A DNA stretch of 64,000 bases from Manduca sexta (taxonomy: Eukaryota > Arthropoda > Insecta > Lepidoptera > Sphingidae). The position numbers and the translations under genes were made by a program. How positions within the stretch are numbered: position 1 is the first letter of the stretch; each line of letters starts with the position of its first letter. Location of the stretch: the NCBI RefSeq assembly GCF_014839805.1, contig NC_051129.1, forward strand, positions 12,032,920 through 12,096,919, read 5' to 3'. Below the pieces are notes generated by a model. The model made no database searches. It saw nothing but the letters and a program-made list of their open reading frames with translations, and had not been told where the DNA came from. Shown here piece by piece: positions 24,466 through 36,800 of this stretch.

Positions 24466-27017
24466 TTACTGTTGTGTCGGGTCCGTCGGGTCGGTGAAGT
24501 CCAGCACGAGCTTGCCGCGCGCCCCGCCGCCCGCCGCGCGCGCGTACGCCTCGCGCGCCGCCGCCCACGCGTACACGCGCTCCACGCACACCGAGAACTG
24601 CAACCACACGCACCGTCAGCCGCCGCGCGTCGCGCCGCCGCGCCGCCACCCGCCGCCACCCGCCGCCCGCACTCACCTGCCCCGCCTCCGCCAGCCGCCG
24701 CAGCAGCTCGATGTCCGCGGCGCGCGGCATGAAGTACACCCAACGCACGTGCGGGGGCGCCCACACGGCAGCGCCGGGCGGACGCGCGGACTGCGCACTA
24801 CAGGCGCGCGCGTTCTGCGCCAGCAAACTCAGTGCGGCCGATGCGAATCCCAAACCCAATCCTCGCTCGTCGGCCTCTCGCAATAACGGAGTCGTCAGCG
24901 TCACATAGCGCCCGAACCGCCAGCGTCGTGCGCTCGCTTCCCAACCGCCGAGGCCGGCGCAGTCCACGATTGCGTCGAACCTGCTCGCGAGAGAAGCAAT
25001 GCGACGATGATAGGTTCAGCAGCGCTGAAATACAGACGAAGACGAGGCCCACGATGCATACTCACGGGCCGGCACGTTCCAGTTGCGCATCATAGTCGGG
25101 CGCGAGACGGTCGAGTGCGTCGACGGCGCCCAGTTGTAGCGCACGCGCACACAGGTCGGGCGAACAGCCGACCACCACGTTCGCGCGCTCGCGCACCAGC
25201 AGCTGCAGCGCCGCGTGCCCCACGCCGCCCAGCCCCAGCAGCAGCACGCGAGCGCGCGGGCGCGGCGCGGCAGCCCGCACGGCGCCGCACGCCGTCAGCC
25301 CCGCGTACAGCGCGCCCGCCGCCGCCGCGTCCGCCAGCGCGCGCGGCGCCGGCCCCGCCTGCACACACACACACACACACACACACACGCATGGTGTGGT
25401 AGTCTGGGTACTTATTGTTTGTGTGACATTTTGTTATCTGCGTTTGTCTCACTAGAGTACGTTGTGAATTATACTCCGATGACCGACGGCCTCACATTGT
25501 TCAGACATGAGAGCTGCAGCGCATTGTCAGCAGTCACCTCGCCAATACTTATACACCGCAACGCTTCGCCGCACCGTTAGCCTCGGTTCACAGTTCACAC
25601 GGTATTGTCCAGCATGATTCTTTTACAGTATACGTCTTAATGAATAAATAGTAGCATATACGTTTCCATGGAACCGTTAACACGTCATTAATGCTGCAAA
25701 AAATACGTACTCCGTTTATATATATATACGAATACTGAACGAACTTGTCAAGCAAATCGAATGAACTTTAACATATCGATGCCTTCTACGCATAAGGTCG
25801 TAAGGCTTAGAGTGTTTTTTTTCAGGAGAGCTGTGTTTGTAAGTTTTGATGATATAAGTAGTTTGTGCAACATTTTCAACCGATGTTTTTGCATAACGCA
25901 GCCCGATATGCACCATAACAATAGGTTCGCCAAATATATCATGCGGCGGAATACACAAAGCGAAAAGTGGGTGCAGTAGTTACGCCTCTGAGTACTCCTA
26001 AAGTGATAAATGACAAGTGCGTGTGCCTCGTTAGAAATAGTAACGAGGGAAAATCCGACAGTGCAGCTCCGAGCAAAACATATCTTTGGAAACACACTGG
26101 ACTGGGGGTACTACGTCCCAGTTAGAATGGATTAACTTATCTTCGAAGACATGTGATCGATGATGACTTAATCATCTCGAACATCATCAATCACCCTCAG
26201 AGCATCCTTTATGGAACATCGTGAATGACATGTAGACCCTATGTCCCTTCGCATGACCAACGACATCCGACAGCCTGTGGGTTAGAGCTATTGCAGCTAC
26301 AAAACCCAATCTGTAACCCGGAAACATCTATCATACTCGTAATTCTGAGCACCTATAGGTAAGCCCTGCTTATATTCCGGTCTACAGGTATTTACTTACT
26401 GCAATTAGCATCGTGGCGTGATAACTCATATTAAGTGGAAGCATATTAATTATAATATGAAAATAATTGTTACAAAACATAGCCAGGTCGATTACCCAGG
26501 AGTCGCGTACGACGACGTACTGTGCGTGCGTGCCCTGCCGGTGCGGCGGCACCACGCCCCACACGCGCTCGCCGCGCCGCAGCCGCGCCGCCGCGCCCGC
26601 GCGCTCCACCACGCCCACGAAGTCGCGCCCCGGCACCAGCGGGAACTCCACGCCCTCGCCGCCCTCCGCCGCGCGCAGCGTGTTCAGCACGCGCGCGCCG
26701 TACCCGCCTGCCGACACCGCGGATGCTCAGTGCTGGTCGCCGCCCGCCGCCCGCCGCGACCTGCGGCCTCACCACCGACTCTCACCTAGCATGGCGACGT
26801 CGAGAGGGTTGACGGAGGCGGCGTGCACGCGCACCAGCAGCTCGTCGGGCGCGCGCAGCGCCGGCACGCGCGCCTCCTCCAGCCGCGGCTCGGCGGGCTC
26901 GTAGCCGTGCACCCGCCACGCGCGCATGCGCCCGCCCGCCGCCGAGCTCGTGCACCGAGCGGCTGCGCGCAACACCACCGCCGACATCCTCGTCTGCCCG
27001 CTGCAACTTGTAGACAT
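24466..27017 (-). CDS. RTN4IP1-like mitochondrial NAD(P)-dependent oxidoreductase
   Basis: Five exons join in frame with GT/AG borders: 27017-26786, 26707-26496, 25358-25066, 24980-24677 and 24597-24466, coding for 390 residues, close to the size of animal RTN4IP1. Order seen: a Met/Arg/Ala-rich leader, a GroES-like fold with VHAASVNPLDVAML then VPGRDFVGVVE, a Rossmann motif GLGGVG (about residues 190-195), and a C-terminal VERVYAW..ARGKLVLDF block typical of the family. The leader MSAVVLRAAARCTSS looks like a mitochondrial presequence, so translation may start at the second Met (26987), giving 380 residues. RTN4IP1 is a mitochondrial inner-compartment reductase linked to coenzyme Q synthesis and complex I; that role is family knowledge. 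Exons are extremely GC-rich and Ala/Arg-rich. A (TG)n tract adjoins the third exon's acceptor. Confidence 0.9.
25362..25388. repeat. (CA)n microsatellite at a 3' splice site
   Basis: About 13 CA units end at the acceptor of the third RTN4IP1-like exon. On the coding (minus) strand the sequence reads (TG)n followed at once by CAG and the exon, so the repeat takes the place of the usual polypyrimidine tract. Confidence 0.9.
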
Positions 27018-28039
27018 ACAAAACTAATCATTCTTTATAGGATTACAATCAATAAAAAAGTTACATTTACAGGCGGCGCCAATTTTCTAAATCGATCCTT
27101 GGTAGTTACGAAGGAGGTCGATCGAGAAGTTCGCCCACGGCTTTATTTTTCAGAGGTGCTATCGCCCGTTTCGCAAAATCATTTCTATATCACTACTGTA
27201 GCGGTTATACGCGACTGTACCAGTGTACTTTACTTGTATGTTATTATTTATAATATAAGCACTCATTGCTCTAGAATGTAGACTAGTCACTCATTGTACA
27301 ACCATCAAGTACAATAAACAGTTATTATGTAATTCTGTGTTTCAATCATCAATCACCTGCATGTACCCCAAAAATGGTAAGTAGTCATTTTGTAAAGGAT
27401 TTATTTATAACATAAGTTTAGTAATTATAACAGGATAAAAATACTCAGTGCATGTTTGGTGATAAAAAGTTTCTTTATTATTTATCAAACATATAAAAAT
27501 GTAAAAAATATTACATGAGCATTACATATAATGACAGTTGATAAGATGATGCCACCAGGAATAACAAAAGATAATGTAAATGGATTTTAACCTTTTCAAA
27601 GGAAGCAATTAGAAACATTATGCAAAGTGAATTTATGGACGGGGGCTAAAGCACAACCACCTTAAGAGCTGTAGCTACCAGGAAACTTCCTTAGGGGACT
27701 GATTATTATTTTGGAAGATATAATTAAGATCTGCATACAACAATTATTAAAACAATGTAAAGTCAATGTAAAAATCAGCAATATAAAAAACACCTTATTA
27801 TGAGAATCAATCGGCTTACTTATAAGAAACAAGAAATCCATGGTATCTGAGATTTGAGTACTTTTAATGTTTTTAGGATAATGGGACTTATATTTTTGTT
27901 TAATTGTAGTACTTTATTTTAAGCTTAATAATATACTAGCTTTTGCTTGTAGCTCCACTCAGTATATATTTATAGCATTCAAACAGAAATGGCATGCTAC
28001 TTCATCTTATAATATGTAATATTATTATTTATTATTTAT

Positions 28040-28130
28040 TAACACTTTGTACACATGGTATACAGGCGGACTTAATGCCATGGGCATTCTCTCCCAGTCA
28101 ACCTTGGGGTGGTGTAGAGAGGACGGAGGT
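28040..28130. repeat. Dispersed repeat block (shared with 32490-32525)
   Basis: AACACTTTGTACACATGGTA occurs here and again near 32499-32518. Here it continues into GGCGGACTTAATGCCATGGG and GTCAACCTTGGGGTGGTGTA, a combination common in lepidopteran interspersed repeats. The orientation of the parent element is unknown. Confidence 0.5.
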
Positions 28131-28202
28131 AGGTGTATAATAAAAGAAGTGAAAAACAAATAAGAAGAGAAATAGTAAACAAATGTAATTAAAACATACT
28201 CG

Positions 28203-28293
28203 CATATATAAATATATAGATATATATATAAAAAAAAAAAATACATATATATATACATATATAAAAATAAATAAATATATAAATAATATCTAT
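28203..28293. repeat. TA-rich low-complexity tract
   Basis: Alternating TATA and CATATA runs with a long A run between. It is simple sequence with no features beyond that. Confidence 0.8.
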
Positions 28294-29420
28294 AATATCT
28301 TACAGCAAAACCTACAATCACATAGGTATAAATCAAAAGTCAATTAAACTACAAATTTGACCAGATAACAGTTATTGGAAGATTTTTCTTGGGTTTTCAC
28401 TGTCATGAATAATATAAAACCATATATTACTTAGGGTATAGGGCTTTCGGTCAGAGGCAAGAAGACTAGTCTCTGATTACTTAATTATTTGAATATTATG
28501 ACTCACCAAATCCTGGTCTCAGCTATTCAGGTCTCCTGGGCCAAAAAATGTTCGCTGCCCCTTTTCTGATGACCTTTTTTTAAACACACCTTTAAACCTC
28601 GAAGAGGTAAACAGAGGCGCAACCAATGCACCTACTTTTTGGCTTGCCTTTTTCTGTCGCAATAATATAGGTATTGCTGCAATGGTACTACGCCGAAGAG
28701 AGTTGAAAAAGTTAAAGATCTCCGGAGGGAAATATCCGGTGCAAACCCTACCTACGCTTAGCTACCTATAGAAAACTTCGATATTTGAGTCAACACGGGT
28801 AAATCAGTTGTGACTATGTTGACATGTTGCATTGACTCAATGGTTCCAGTTCCTTCCAGTTTCCACCAATGATATTCGAATAATAGGGTATAAGGTTTCT
28901 ACTTCATAAATACTACTTCATAAGGCATTTAATAACAGTTTATAACTTAGACAAAAATACGTGAACTATAATTATATTTAAAACTTTCCGAGACAATTAT
29001 TTTCTACAGACTACCAACTAATATAAGAACTGAACTAGAATAAGAACTTTTACTTTTGTCAAAATTAAAGAAAAAAACATAACCTATATTTTATAAAATA
29101 CAGTGCGCGCCAGAGGGTTGACACTTAGAACATTTAGTGTAATGATGTTAGGGTCAGGGTTTTCTAAGAATGACTATGTATCTTATTTTCGTACCATAGA
29201 GTTTATTTTTGGATGACAAAACTTTAGGTTACATCTAGTACCAACATAATAGACCTAAAGTCTAGAAAAAATGTTGGCTATCATGATAGCTGACAATTGG
29301 CCGCCATTATTTATGCTAGTTTGTTATTGTTGGACTTTAATTTCTAATTCTGTATAATTGCGATTATATATTGTAACGACACAGCAAATGTCAAGCAAAG
29401 CCAGCGATGCAGCCATGTGT

Positions 29421-29476
29421 TAAGCCAAGTCAAAGCCAAAGCCAAGCCAAGCCAAAGCCAAAACTAAAGCCATGCC
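29421..29476. repeat. Short AAGCC/AAAGCC tandem repeat
   Basis: About nine imperfect copies of a 5-6 base unit (AAGCC, AAAGCC, AAGTC). The block is preceded by looser copies back to about 29395. Confidence 0.8.
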
Positions 29477-29728
29477 ACGGAGGTTGAATGCCGCAACTTC
29501 CACTCGAGCCAGCCAGCAGTATCAATATTGCCTATGGTCCGCTGTTGATTGTTCGTGACATGACATCCAACTGTTAAATGACGGGTATAAAAACTCTGAT
29601 AAAAACCCAAGGCATTCATTTCAATGGACATATAATTGTGTGCACTAGTATAAGGCGAAACGCTGTCCGAATAATAAAACATAATCTCTGAAGTAAGTTG
29701 TATTTATATTTCTCCCTTCTGTTTTACT

Positions 29729-30060
29729 ATAATAACATCACCCCTGTATTATATCCTGTCCCACCACTGTTGGGCACGGGCCTCCTCTACTACTGAGAGG
29801 GATTAGGCCTTAGTCCACCACGCAGGCCTAGTGCGAATTGGCAGACTTCACACACCCTCGAAATTCCTATAGATAACTTCTCCGGTATGCAGCTTTCCTC
29901 ACGATGTTTCCCTTCCCTGTTAAAGTAAGCGATAATTCACAAAGAATACATACATAATTTTTAGAAAAATTAGATGTGTGTGCCTTTTAGGTTTTGAACC
30001 TGGATTTGGACATTCGTCTCGGCAGTCCGTTCCACAACCAACACGGCTATCGCCGCTTTT
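29729..30060 (-). repeat. tRNA-derived SINE, full copy in minus orientation
   Basis: Read on the minus strand it begins with AGCGGCGATAGCCGTGTTGG (A-box-like) and, about 45 bases on, AGGTTCAAAACC (B-box-like, near 29989-30001). Both come from a tRNA-like head. The body shares CTCACGATGTTTCCC, CTACTACTGAGAG and GGATTAGGCCTTAGTCCAC with the truncated copy at 10303-10516. Confidence 0.7.
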
Positions 30061-30699
30061 TAATTGCGATTACATTTAATAATAACTTGTGCTTTTGTCA
30101 AATATTGATTGTCAAATTGAGCCTGCTCCTCCGTTTCGTGTATATTTTTCTTTAAGAGATGTGTTTCGTGTGTGTTTACGAAATGATGACTCTTATAATA
30201 AGAGTATCACGGATTAATAAGAGTCTTATTATTCCTAGATCAAGACTCCAATTGTGTTTACATTTGTATATTTCATTTATTTTGTGTGTAACAATGGAGA
30301 AAAGAACTAATAAAAAGACACTTGCGAAATTTATAAATTTGTCTCTGCAATGATTGTAATCATAGTAAATGTCAATTGGACGGAAAAGATCATAATATCT
30401 GTAATATCTGCTATCATATTGTTCAATTTCTATATAAAATTGGCTATAAATAACGGAAAATTAAACTGTAATGAATTTTTAAGTAAGATACATAAACTGA
30501 ATACATATACATAAGAAATTCGCGAACACTATTGTGTATATTGTGACAATAATTTTTTATTACATGAAGGGAATTATTAAAAATTGTACATGTTTTCATT
30601 TTAATAATTCAAATTAAATCATAATTTATACTTATGTAAAATTTATGGTCAGCAATTATTATCGATATAATATAATCGGCATCATATTATCCATTGAAT

Positions 30700-31262
30700 A
30701 AAAAACGTGCCTTTTTTTTGGTTTCGCGGAGAAAGTGATTATGACTACTGCCCAGCCTTCGTGGGGAGGCGACTGGGCAGTTATGTTGGAATCACCGTGC
30801 CTTACAACCCGGCGTTGAGTCGTCTGGATTTCATGATGACCTTCAGGCGACGGCCGAGCAGAGTCCCTAACTTATGTACAACGTACCGCATACCAAATAA
30901 AACTCCGCGGTGGCCTTCTTCGGCGCATTAGAGACGGCTACGAGCTTCCTATGACGAAAGTGTCTAAGTCGTCGTCCACAGCCGGCCTTGAGCGGTTCCA
31001 CCTGGTACGGCCCATCTCTTATGGGGGAACGGAGGCTCAGAAGCCCCAGCGTAACCCAAGGATGCCCTCAGCGTCAACGGCAGTATGAGGCCTACCTCCC
31101 ATACTACCGTCCATCCCGGGGGTCACTACAATGTGCGAAATGTGCAAAACGTACTCTAGGAGCGGACGGCTCCTTGCCGCCCGCCGACGATCCCGATGGC
31201 GGCCCCTATTAGTCGTCTTTTACGACAGACAGGGGATACCGTGGTGTAATTCTCCAAACAAC
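30700..31262 (+). repeat. LINE-like repeat fragment
   Basis: A GC-rich, frame-disrupted block ends in CGACAGACAGGGGATACCGT, shared with 15285-15416. An internal GTGGCCTTCTTCGGCGCAT motif recurs near 42385 and, reverse-complemented, near 49040. It is therefore one copy of a family with at least four partial members here. No intact enzyme domain is readable, so the family is unassigned. Confidence 0.5.
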
Positions 31263-31859
31263 CTAACCCCATAAGAGGCCTTGCGTCATTTTTATGCATA
31301 ATGTTGATGTGACAAAATCTTATCTAAACTGTGTTCATGTATATGTACGGGCGCCTAAAATTAATGTACTAAGTGCCGCTTCTTCTTACGTAGTATATTA
31401 CTTGCTCTATGGTGCACGCTATAAAAAAACATTGCTTTATTATAGTCACGGGTACATGTCGTTCAGCCGATAAAAAAACAAAAATACAATGCTATAAATT
31501 ATACACAATTATTTAAATTCCATAAACAGGGGAGAAATTGTATTATATGGAAAGGGCTCAATAGACTTGTTTTGCAGAGCAGTAATAAATTTAAAAAAGA
31601 ATCCTGTGACACCTGTGAAAACTGACAACTCTGTTGACAACTTCAATGTTGATCAAGTTTCTAGTTTATTTCATACTTCGTAAGTTTTTTGTCTCCAAGC
31701 TGACACAGACACAGCATGCAACAAATTCTTTTAGTTTATATTATTTCTTAGCTATCTATTAACTATATTTTATTTTAGTTCATAGAACATTTGGTGTTAC
31801 ATTACAGTAAATGCTTAATTAGCAAAGCGCACCCCGTATAATGTTTCGAAGACGCCGAT

Positions 31860-33863
31860 ATGACCGCCGCCGTTTTGACAAGGTGTAGAGTGAGTTCGGA
31901 ACAACTGGATCTGCTTTTGTCGTTTATGGAAGATCATCCTGACTTTGCCGCGGGAAAACAATCTATTTACTCTCGATTTAGTTCGTGTAAGTTGTGGCGG
32001 CTTCTAGCGGAGCGCTTGAACGCGGTAGCTGCAGGCAGTGGCGGCGCACACAAATCTCCCGATAAGTGGTGTCGGGTGGGTCTCACTTCAAGTATAATAT
32101 TTATATTGTTATTGAATGCCGCGCCCCGGCTGTGGAACTCGAATCGTCCATAATTTTATGTGTAACTTACGCAGTATTGGGCCGACATCAAATATAAAGC
32201 GCGAAAGAAGTCTGCGGCGGGCGGCGCGCTCGGGGACCTGTCGAGCGCTGAGGAGCGTCTGCAGAACATATTCAACAACGGAGGACGGGATAGTGAGTTA
32301 CTATTATAACTTTGCAACGTTATACCAATCCTTTTTATAGTAACGGTGAGGTATGATCAATAGTTATAAGAGTGAATATGCCAGTTTGTTTACCATTTCA
32401 TCCTAACTTAAGAAAAATAACACAGGAGCACTTAGCACTCTAGGTAAATTTACAAGATCAATGTTTTTTTTCCCCATGCCACTATTTATTTATTTGAACA
32501 CTTTGTACACATGGTACATAAGCAACCTCTTGTTAGAAAATTAATGTCATATATGTATTTTTAAATTAGTTTACATCATAGTTCTGTTATTATAAATACA
32601 TTATTTAAAGGAAATCATCATCAAAGATTTGAACCAGTTGATAAAAAGAATGAATCATTAGTAGATATAAATTTTCAAACTCTTCAGAATTGACACAACC
32701 CAGGACAGCCCATCTCTCTTTACATGCCATTGTGGCATGTTTCTCTCTTAAACAAATAATAAAATTTATCTGGTTTCCATATAAATATAAATTGATTTCA
32801 TCTGTAGTATACCGAGTCATGTTGACATTGCGTTACTAAATGAATACACATCTTCACATAAGCTGATATTGTGTCAAAAATCATCAATGAATATCAATGA
32901 ATAATAAATATTTTTATAAAACATCTTGGTTTTTAATTTTTTGATCGTTTTATAGTTTAAAGTGAATATGGCATATGTGTGAATGTATTTCTGATGGAAA
33001 GTGTGATGTTACCCCGGCGACGAATTCTCTTAGAGTAGTAGTATTGGCATTAGGATGCATAAAATTAAAATGACTTTATTAATATTTATTTTGTTCAAAA
33101 CTTACCCTATTTTATTTTACATCTACGACTCAAGTAACTTATTGTAAAATGTTATTTTCCAGTTGATAAGTATGTGGTTTCATTGAGTAATGCAAGGTGA
33201 GAATGACCATGTATATGGGATTTGTTCAAAACAAAAATGTAGTTTTCTAGTAATTCGCTTCTTAAATCATTCATTTCAGTCTCAATCTGTTTTGTCCACC
33301 ATTCCTAAACTTTGTCTCTCATTCACACTTCTTTTTTTCATCTCGCTAACACACTTTTTACATTCTGATGACTCATAATATATGTGATGCTCATAATATA
33401 AGAACTCGAGTCTATTCTCTTAGTTAAACTAATTATATTATTATCTACTAGAACAATACTTTTTGTTCTCTTAACAGTCACAACGGGTAGCGGTAGACGC
33501 GGCAGTCACTCAGACGAAGAACGCAAACCCACGCCTTTAGAGGACGACATGCGGTCTGAAGACTCTGCGACTGGTGGCGGCGAGGGTACACGCCTTAATA
33601 CTGAGGAATTGCTCGCCGAAGCCGCATTACGTAGCGCACTTGCAGCAGAGAAACAAGCAGAGGCCGTAGTGCAAGCAGTGGATTTGTTGCGCGACCTGGT
33701 AACACTACTGCGCGAGCGCGTGCCTGCGCCGTCGGTCGCTGCCACGCACGCCGCGCACGCGCCGCACTCCGCGCACGCTGCCCACGCCGCTCATCCCGCG
33801 CCTCTCGTAGAGCATGCGCTGGCGCCGTTGCAGCACCACGTCACACAGCACCTCCGTCTCTAA
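31860..33863 (+). CDS. Myb/SANT-like DNA-binding protein (zeste-type helix-turn-helix)
   Basis: Three exons join in frame: 31860-32075, 32175-32292 and 33478-33863, coding for 239 residues, with GTGGGT and GTGAGT donors and an AACAG acceptor at exon 3. Residues about 10-95 fit the insect Myb/SANT-like domain: LDLLLSFMEDHPDFAAGK, then KLWRLLAERLNA, then KWCR joined across the first intron to YWADIKYKARKK. Lysine-rich basic sequence follows. Exon 3 gives an acidic linker, a likely coiled coil (about residues 150-190, ELLAEAALRSALAAEK onward) and a His/Ala repeat (HAAHAPHSAHAAHAAH). Such proteins bind DNA in the nucleus and often derive from transposon-related helix-turn-helix proteins; the target is unknown. 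The TAA stop abuts the stop codon of the convergent WARS2 gene. Confidence 0.75.
32822..32844. repeat. Short exact repeat shared with 9905-9927
   Basis: The 23 bases here recur at 9905-9927, and both are preceded by CAT plus one variable base. This probably marks the end of a small dispersed element, but the flanks do not align further. Confidence 0.5.
33020..33205. repeat. Diverged dispersed repeat, copy 2 (first copy at 385-560)
   Basis: It lies in the second intron of the Myb/SANT-like gene and aligns in block order with 385-560, from the TAGTAGTATTGGCATTAGG start to the TTTCATTGAGTAATGCAAGG block. Same orientation as copy 1. Confidence 0.5.
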
Positions 33864-36800
33864 TCATCGGCGTCGAGCTGCGGCGCGCGCCGTGTCCGCC
33901 AGAACAGTCGCCGAAAGGCCCAGGCGCGTTGCCACGTCCTCGTACACCTCGTCGGCGCGCACGCGCGCTCTCGCCGCGCCCAGCCGCAGCACGTCGCGCA
34001 GCACTGCGGGCCGCTCCAGCAGGCGTGCGGCTCGCTCTCGCACGGGACGTATGGCTGAGCAAAGCGCGGAGGCGACGACTCGCTTATATTGAGCTGTTGT
34101 CAAGCCCTCTGCTTCTTCCACCGCCTCTTCGGGCAGCTTATCTTCGGCAAGGCAATGTAACATCACCAGATTCGACACGCCCGGCCTCGACTCCGGGTCG
34201 AACGTCACCTGAAATATAATTACGTTTAGTAAGGAATATTCTGTCCTTTGTAAAACTAGGATATACATAAAAAAATAGAAACATCCCTGTTGATCACACG
34301 TCGCGACGCGGTGACACTAACCTGAGGCGTAAAATCGGTTACGGCTTTTCTCACTTTCAGTTCGATGACAGAGTCGGGGTCGCTTAGCAGAATCCGCGAC
34401 TTGGGATCGGAGTCCGATTTGGACATTTTCTTGGTAGGATCTCGTAGACTTCTCAACCGCTCGCTACCATCCCCTGTGAAGCGCACATCGTCAAACGACC
34501 AATAGTAGAAAACAGGGATATGTTGATGAAGCAACTAAATCCACCTGATAGAATGGCTTGCGGCGTGGGGAAAACTCGTCCGTAGCGGTGGTGGAAGGTG
34601 CGCACGAGCTGCGCCGCCACTTGCAGGTGCTGCAGTTGGTCGATGCCCACGGGCACGTGCGTGCCGCGGTACACCAGCACGTCTGCCGCCTGCACACGTG
34701 CATCACCAATTTCACCCATTCAACTATTAAATGTTAATGATTGCATTCATTGTATTTATTTATCCCCTTGGCGTAAAGTTATAACTTACGCAAAGAATAT
34801 TTGTTATGAGTGGACTGAGCTGACCCATCCAACTACGAAGTGAATACTGGTAGAAATGTGTGGGAAACACAAAGCCATCCAAATACTTAAAGAATCTTAT
34901 TGGACTGCATATCTTTGTTTTCTTTTATTTGTTCCTGGTATTGCTTGGCCAATTTCTGGATAAAGACCCATTTCTAACATTTCAAACAAATAATTATGAT
35001 AGATTTTTAATAAGTTTTTATGGGTTAATAGCTCCATTTAATCAGCTTTTAGGTCCTTGGCAATAATGAATGATTGATTTTTACTTGGCCATAACAATTT
35101 AATTTTCCATCCAAAATAATTGTAATTAAAATATGTAGACAGTGATATGTTCCACAGTATTATTCTCGTTGTATTTGACAATCGCTGAATATGTCAAATA
35201 AAAAAGAAAGTTAATGTAAAAAAAATCTACAATATGGCCAATCACAACATATTGTTATTGGATTGGATAAATAATTCTTTACTAAAATCCAACAATATAT
35301 ACAGATTGTAAATTTAGGAATACTATTATGTAGACAATGAACATTAGGCTAACGTTTTTACTTTTTTATAGACAATGCATTAATTATATTATTTTTTATA
35401 TAATTACATATATAAATAAATGAGATTTTGTGAATATTTTGTAATTTTGTTTGAAATAAATGCAGAAATAGAATTATTGGACACAAATAGCTTATGTCTT
35501 GGATGAGATTAATATATTTATAGGTTACTATTTATTCTGAAAAATTTACAGTAGAACTTTAATTCCTGAAAAGGTGTTTCAAGTTGGCATGAGTGTAATC
35601 AACACCTAATAAATGAAATATCATGATGGTTTACAAAAGTTTTGTAAACCATCATGATATTTAATTGGAAAACATTATGTGTTATTATTATTTACGGTTG
35701 TCAGACATTTTTTTTAAATTTAACAAAAGGCATACCACTTTTGGAATCCACATTATAACCAACATATTATCAATATAATGTTATCTTACTATCCTATAAT
35801 TGTGGAAAAATGTACCTTCACCATAGTGAGTGTGATAACATCCTGTGTGTCTAAACATACTGTTTGTACCATAATAAGCAATCAAATATGAAATTCTGAT
35901 ATAACACCTATCCCAATAATATTACTTCCTTTAAAGTTTACACTACAATAATATCTGTAACCATACAGAAGTGATCACTATCTGCTTACAATGTGATAAA
36001 TTATACATAAGTAAATTTAAGAACATAGGTACTATTGGCACTACTTTGCCAATGCTGAATGATTTATCCCAAGAAGTCCATAATATAGGATTAGGTTTTC
36101 CCAGAGAAATTGTGATCAATGTGGTGCGTGGTTTTATAATCAGACATGTAAATTATCCATATACCATTACATGCACAACATTAATTAAAATTAAATATTT
36201 ACCTGAAGGACAGGATATAGTAACAAACCAATTGGGACTTCTTTCATTTTGGCAGACTTCTCTTTGTATTGTGGCAAATGAGCTAATCGTGCATTGGTGG
36301 CAAGGCACGCAAGAAGCCAGCAGAGCTCTGCGTGACGCGCCACTGATGATTGCACAAACATAATACTGCGTTCAGGATCCACACCACTCGCCAGCAGGTA
36401 CGCAGTTAACTCCAGTGTGTTCGCGTGCAACGAATCTGGATCCTGTGCATACACATTGACTATTCAAATAACATGTGCAAGGCTGTGCTTGTGGAGAGAG
36501 ACCTACTTGCATCTCATGCCTCGTAAATTGAATATGGAAGACTGGAGTCGTACCTGGTGTGTGGTGAGCGAGTGCAGGTCAGCTATAAAAAGCATTAGAT
36601 CGTCACCGCTGTCCTGCAGCCGCACGCAGCGGCGCACTGCCCCGAAGTAGTTACCGATGTGCAGCGTGCCTGTCGGCTGCAAGCCCGACACCACGCGCCG
36701 CGGCCACGCCGCCTCGCTCGCGGATGGGATAAGCTCCGATTGCTCGCTCTACGACATTATCGAAATTAAGCATTGCGCCGCTACTTTTCGACAAAGGTTA

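Larger units (their letters stand above)
27018..31859. other. Intergenic region with SINE, microsatellite and LINE debris
   Basis: AT-rich DNA between the RTN4IP1-like gene and the Myb/SANT-like gene. It contains a block shared with 32490 at 28040-28130, a TA-rich tract, a GCCAA-type simple repeat, a SINE and a LINE-like fragment, each listed separately. I see no coding exon here. Confidence 0.5.

Noticed and set aside
24404..25402. Several long plus-strand frames rich in Arg, Pro, Ala and His
   Set aside because: They are antisense shadows of the GC-rich exons of the RTN4IP1-like gene.
28025..28336. 103-codon minus-strand frame rich in Tyr, Ile and Phe
   Set aside because: It is the translation of a TA-rich simple tract joined to a dispersed repeat.
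29421..29476. CRISPR-like or satellite array
   Set aside because: The unit is only 5-6 bases with no spacers, so it is a short simple repeat.
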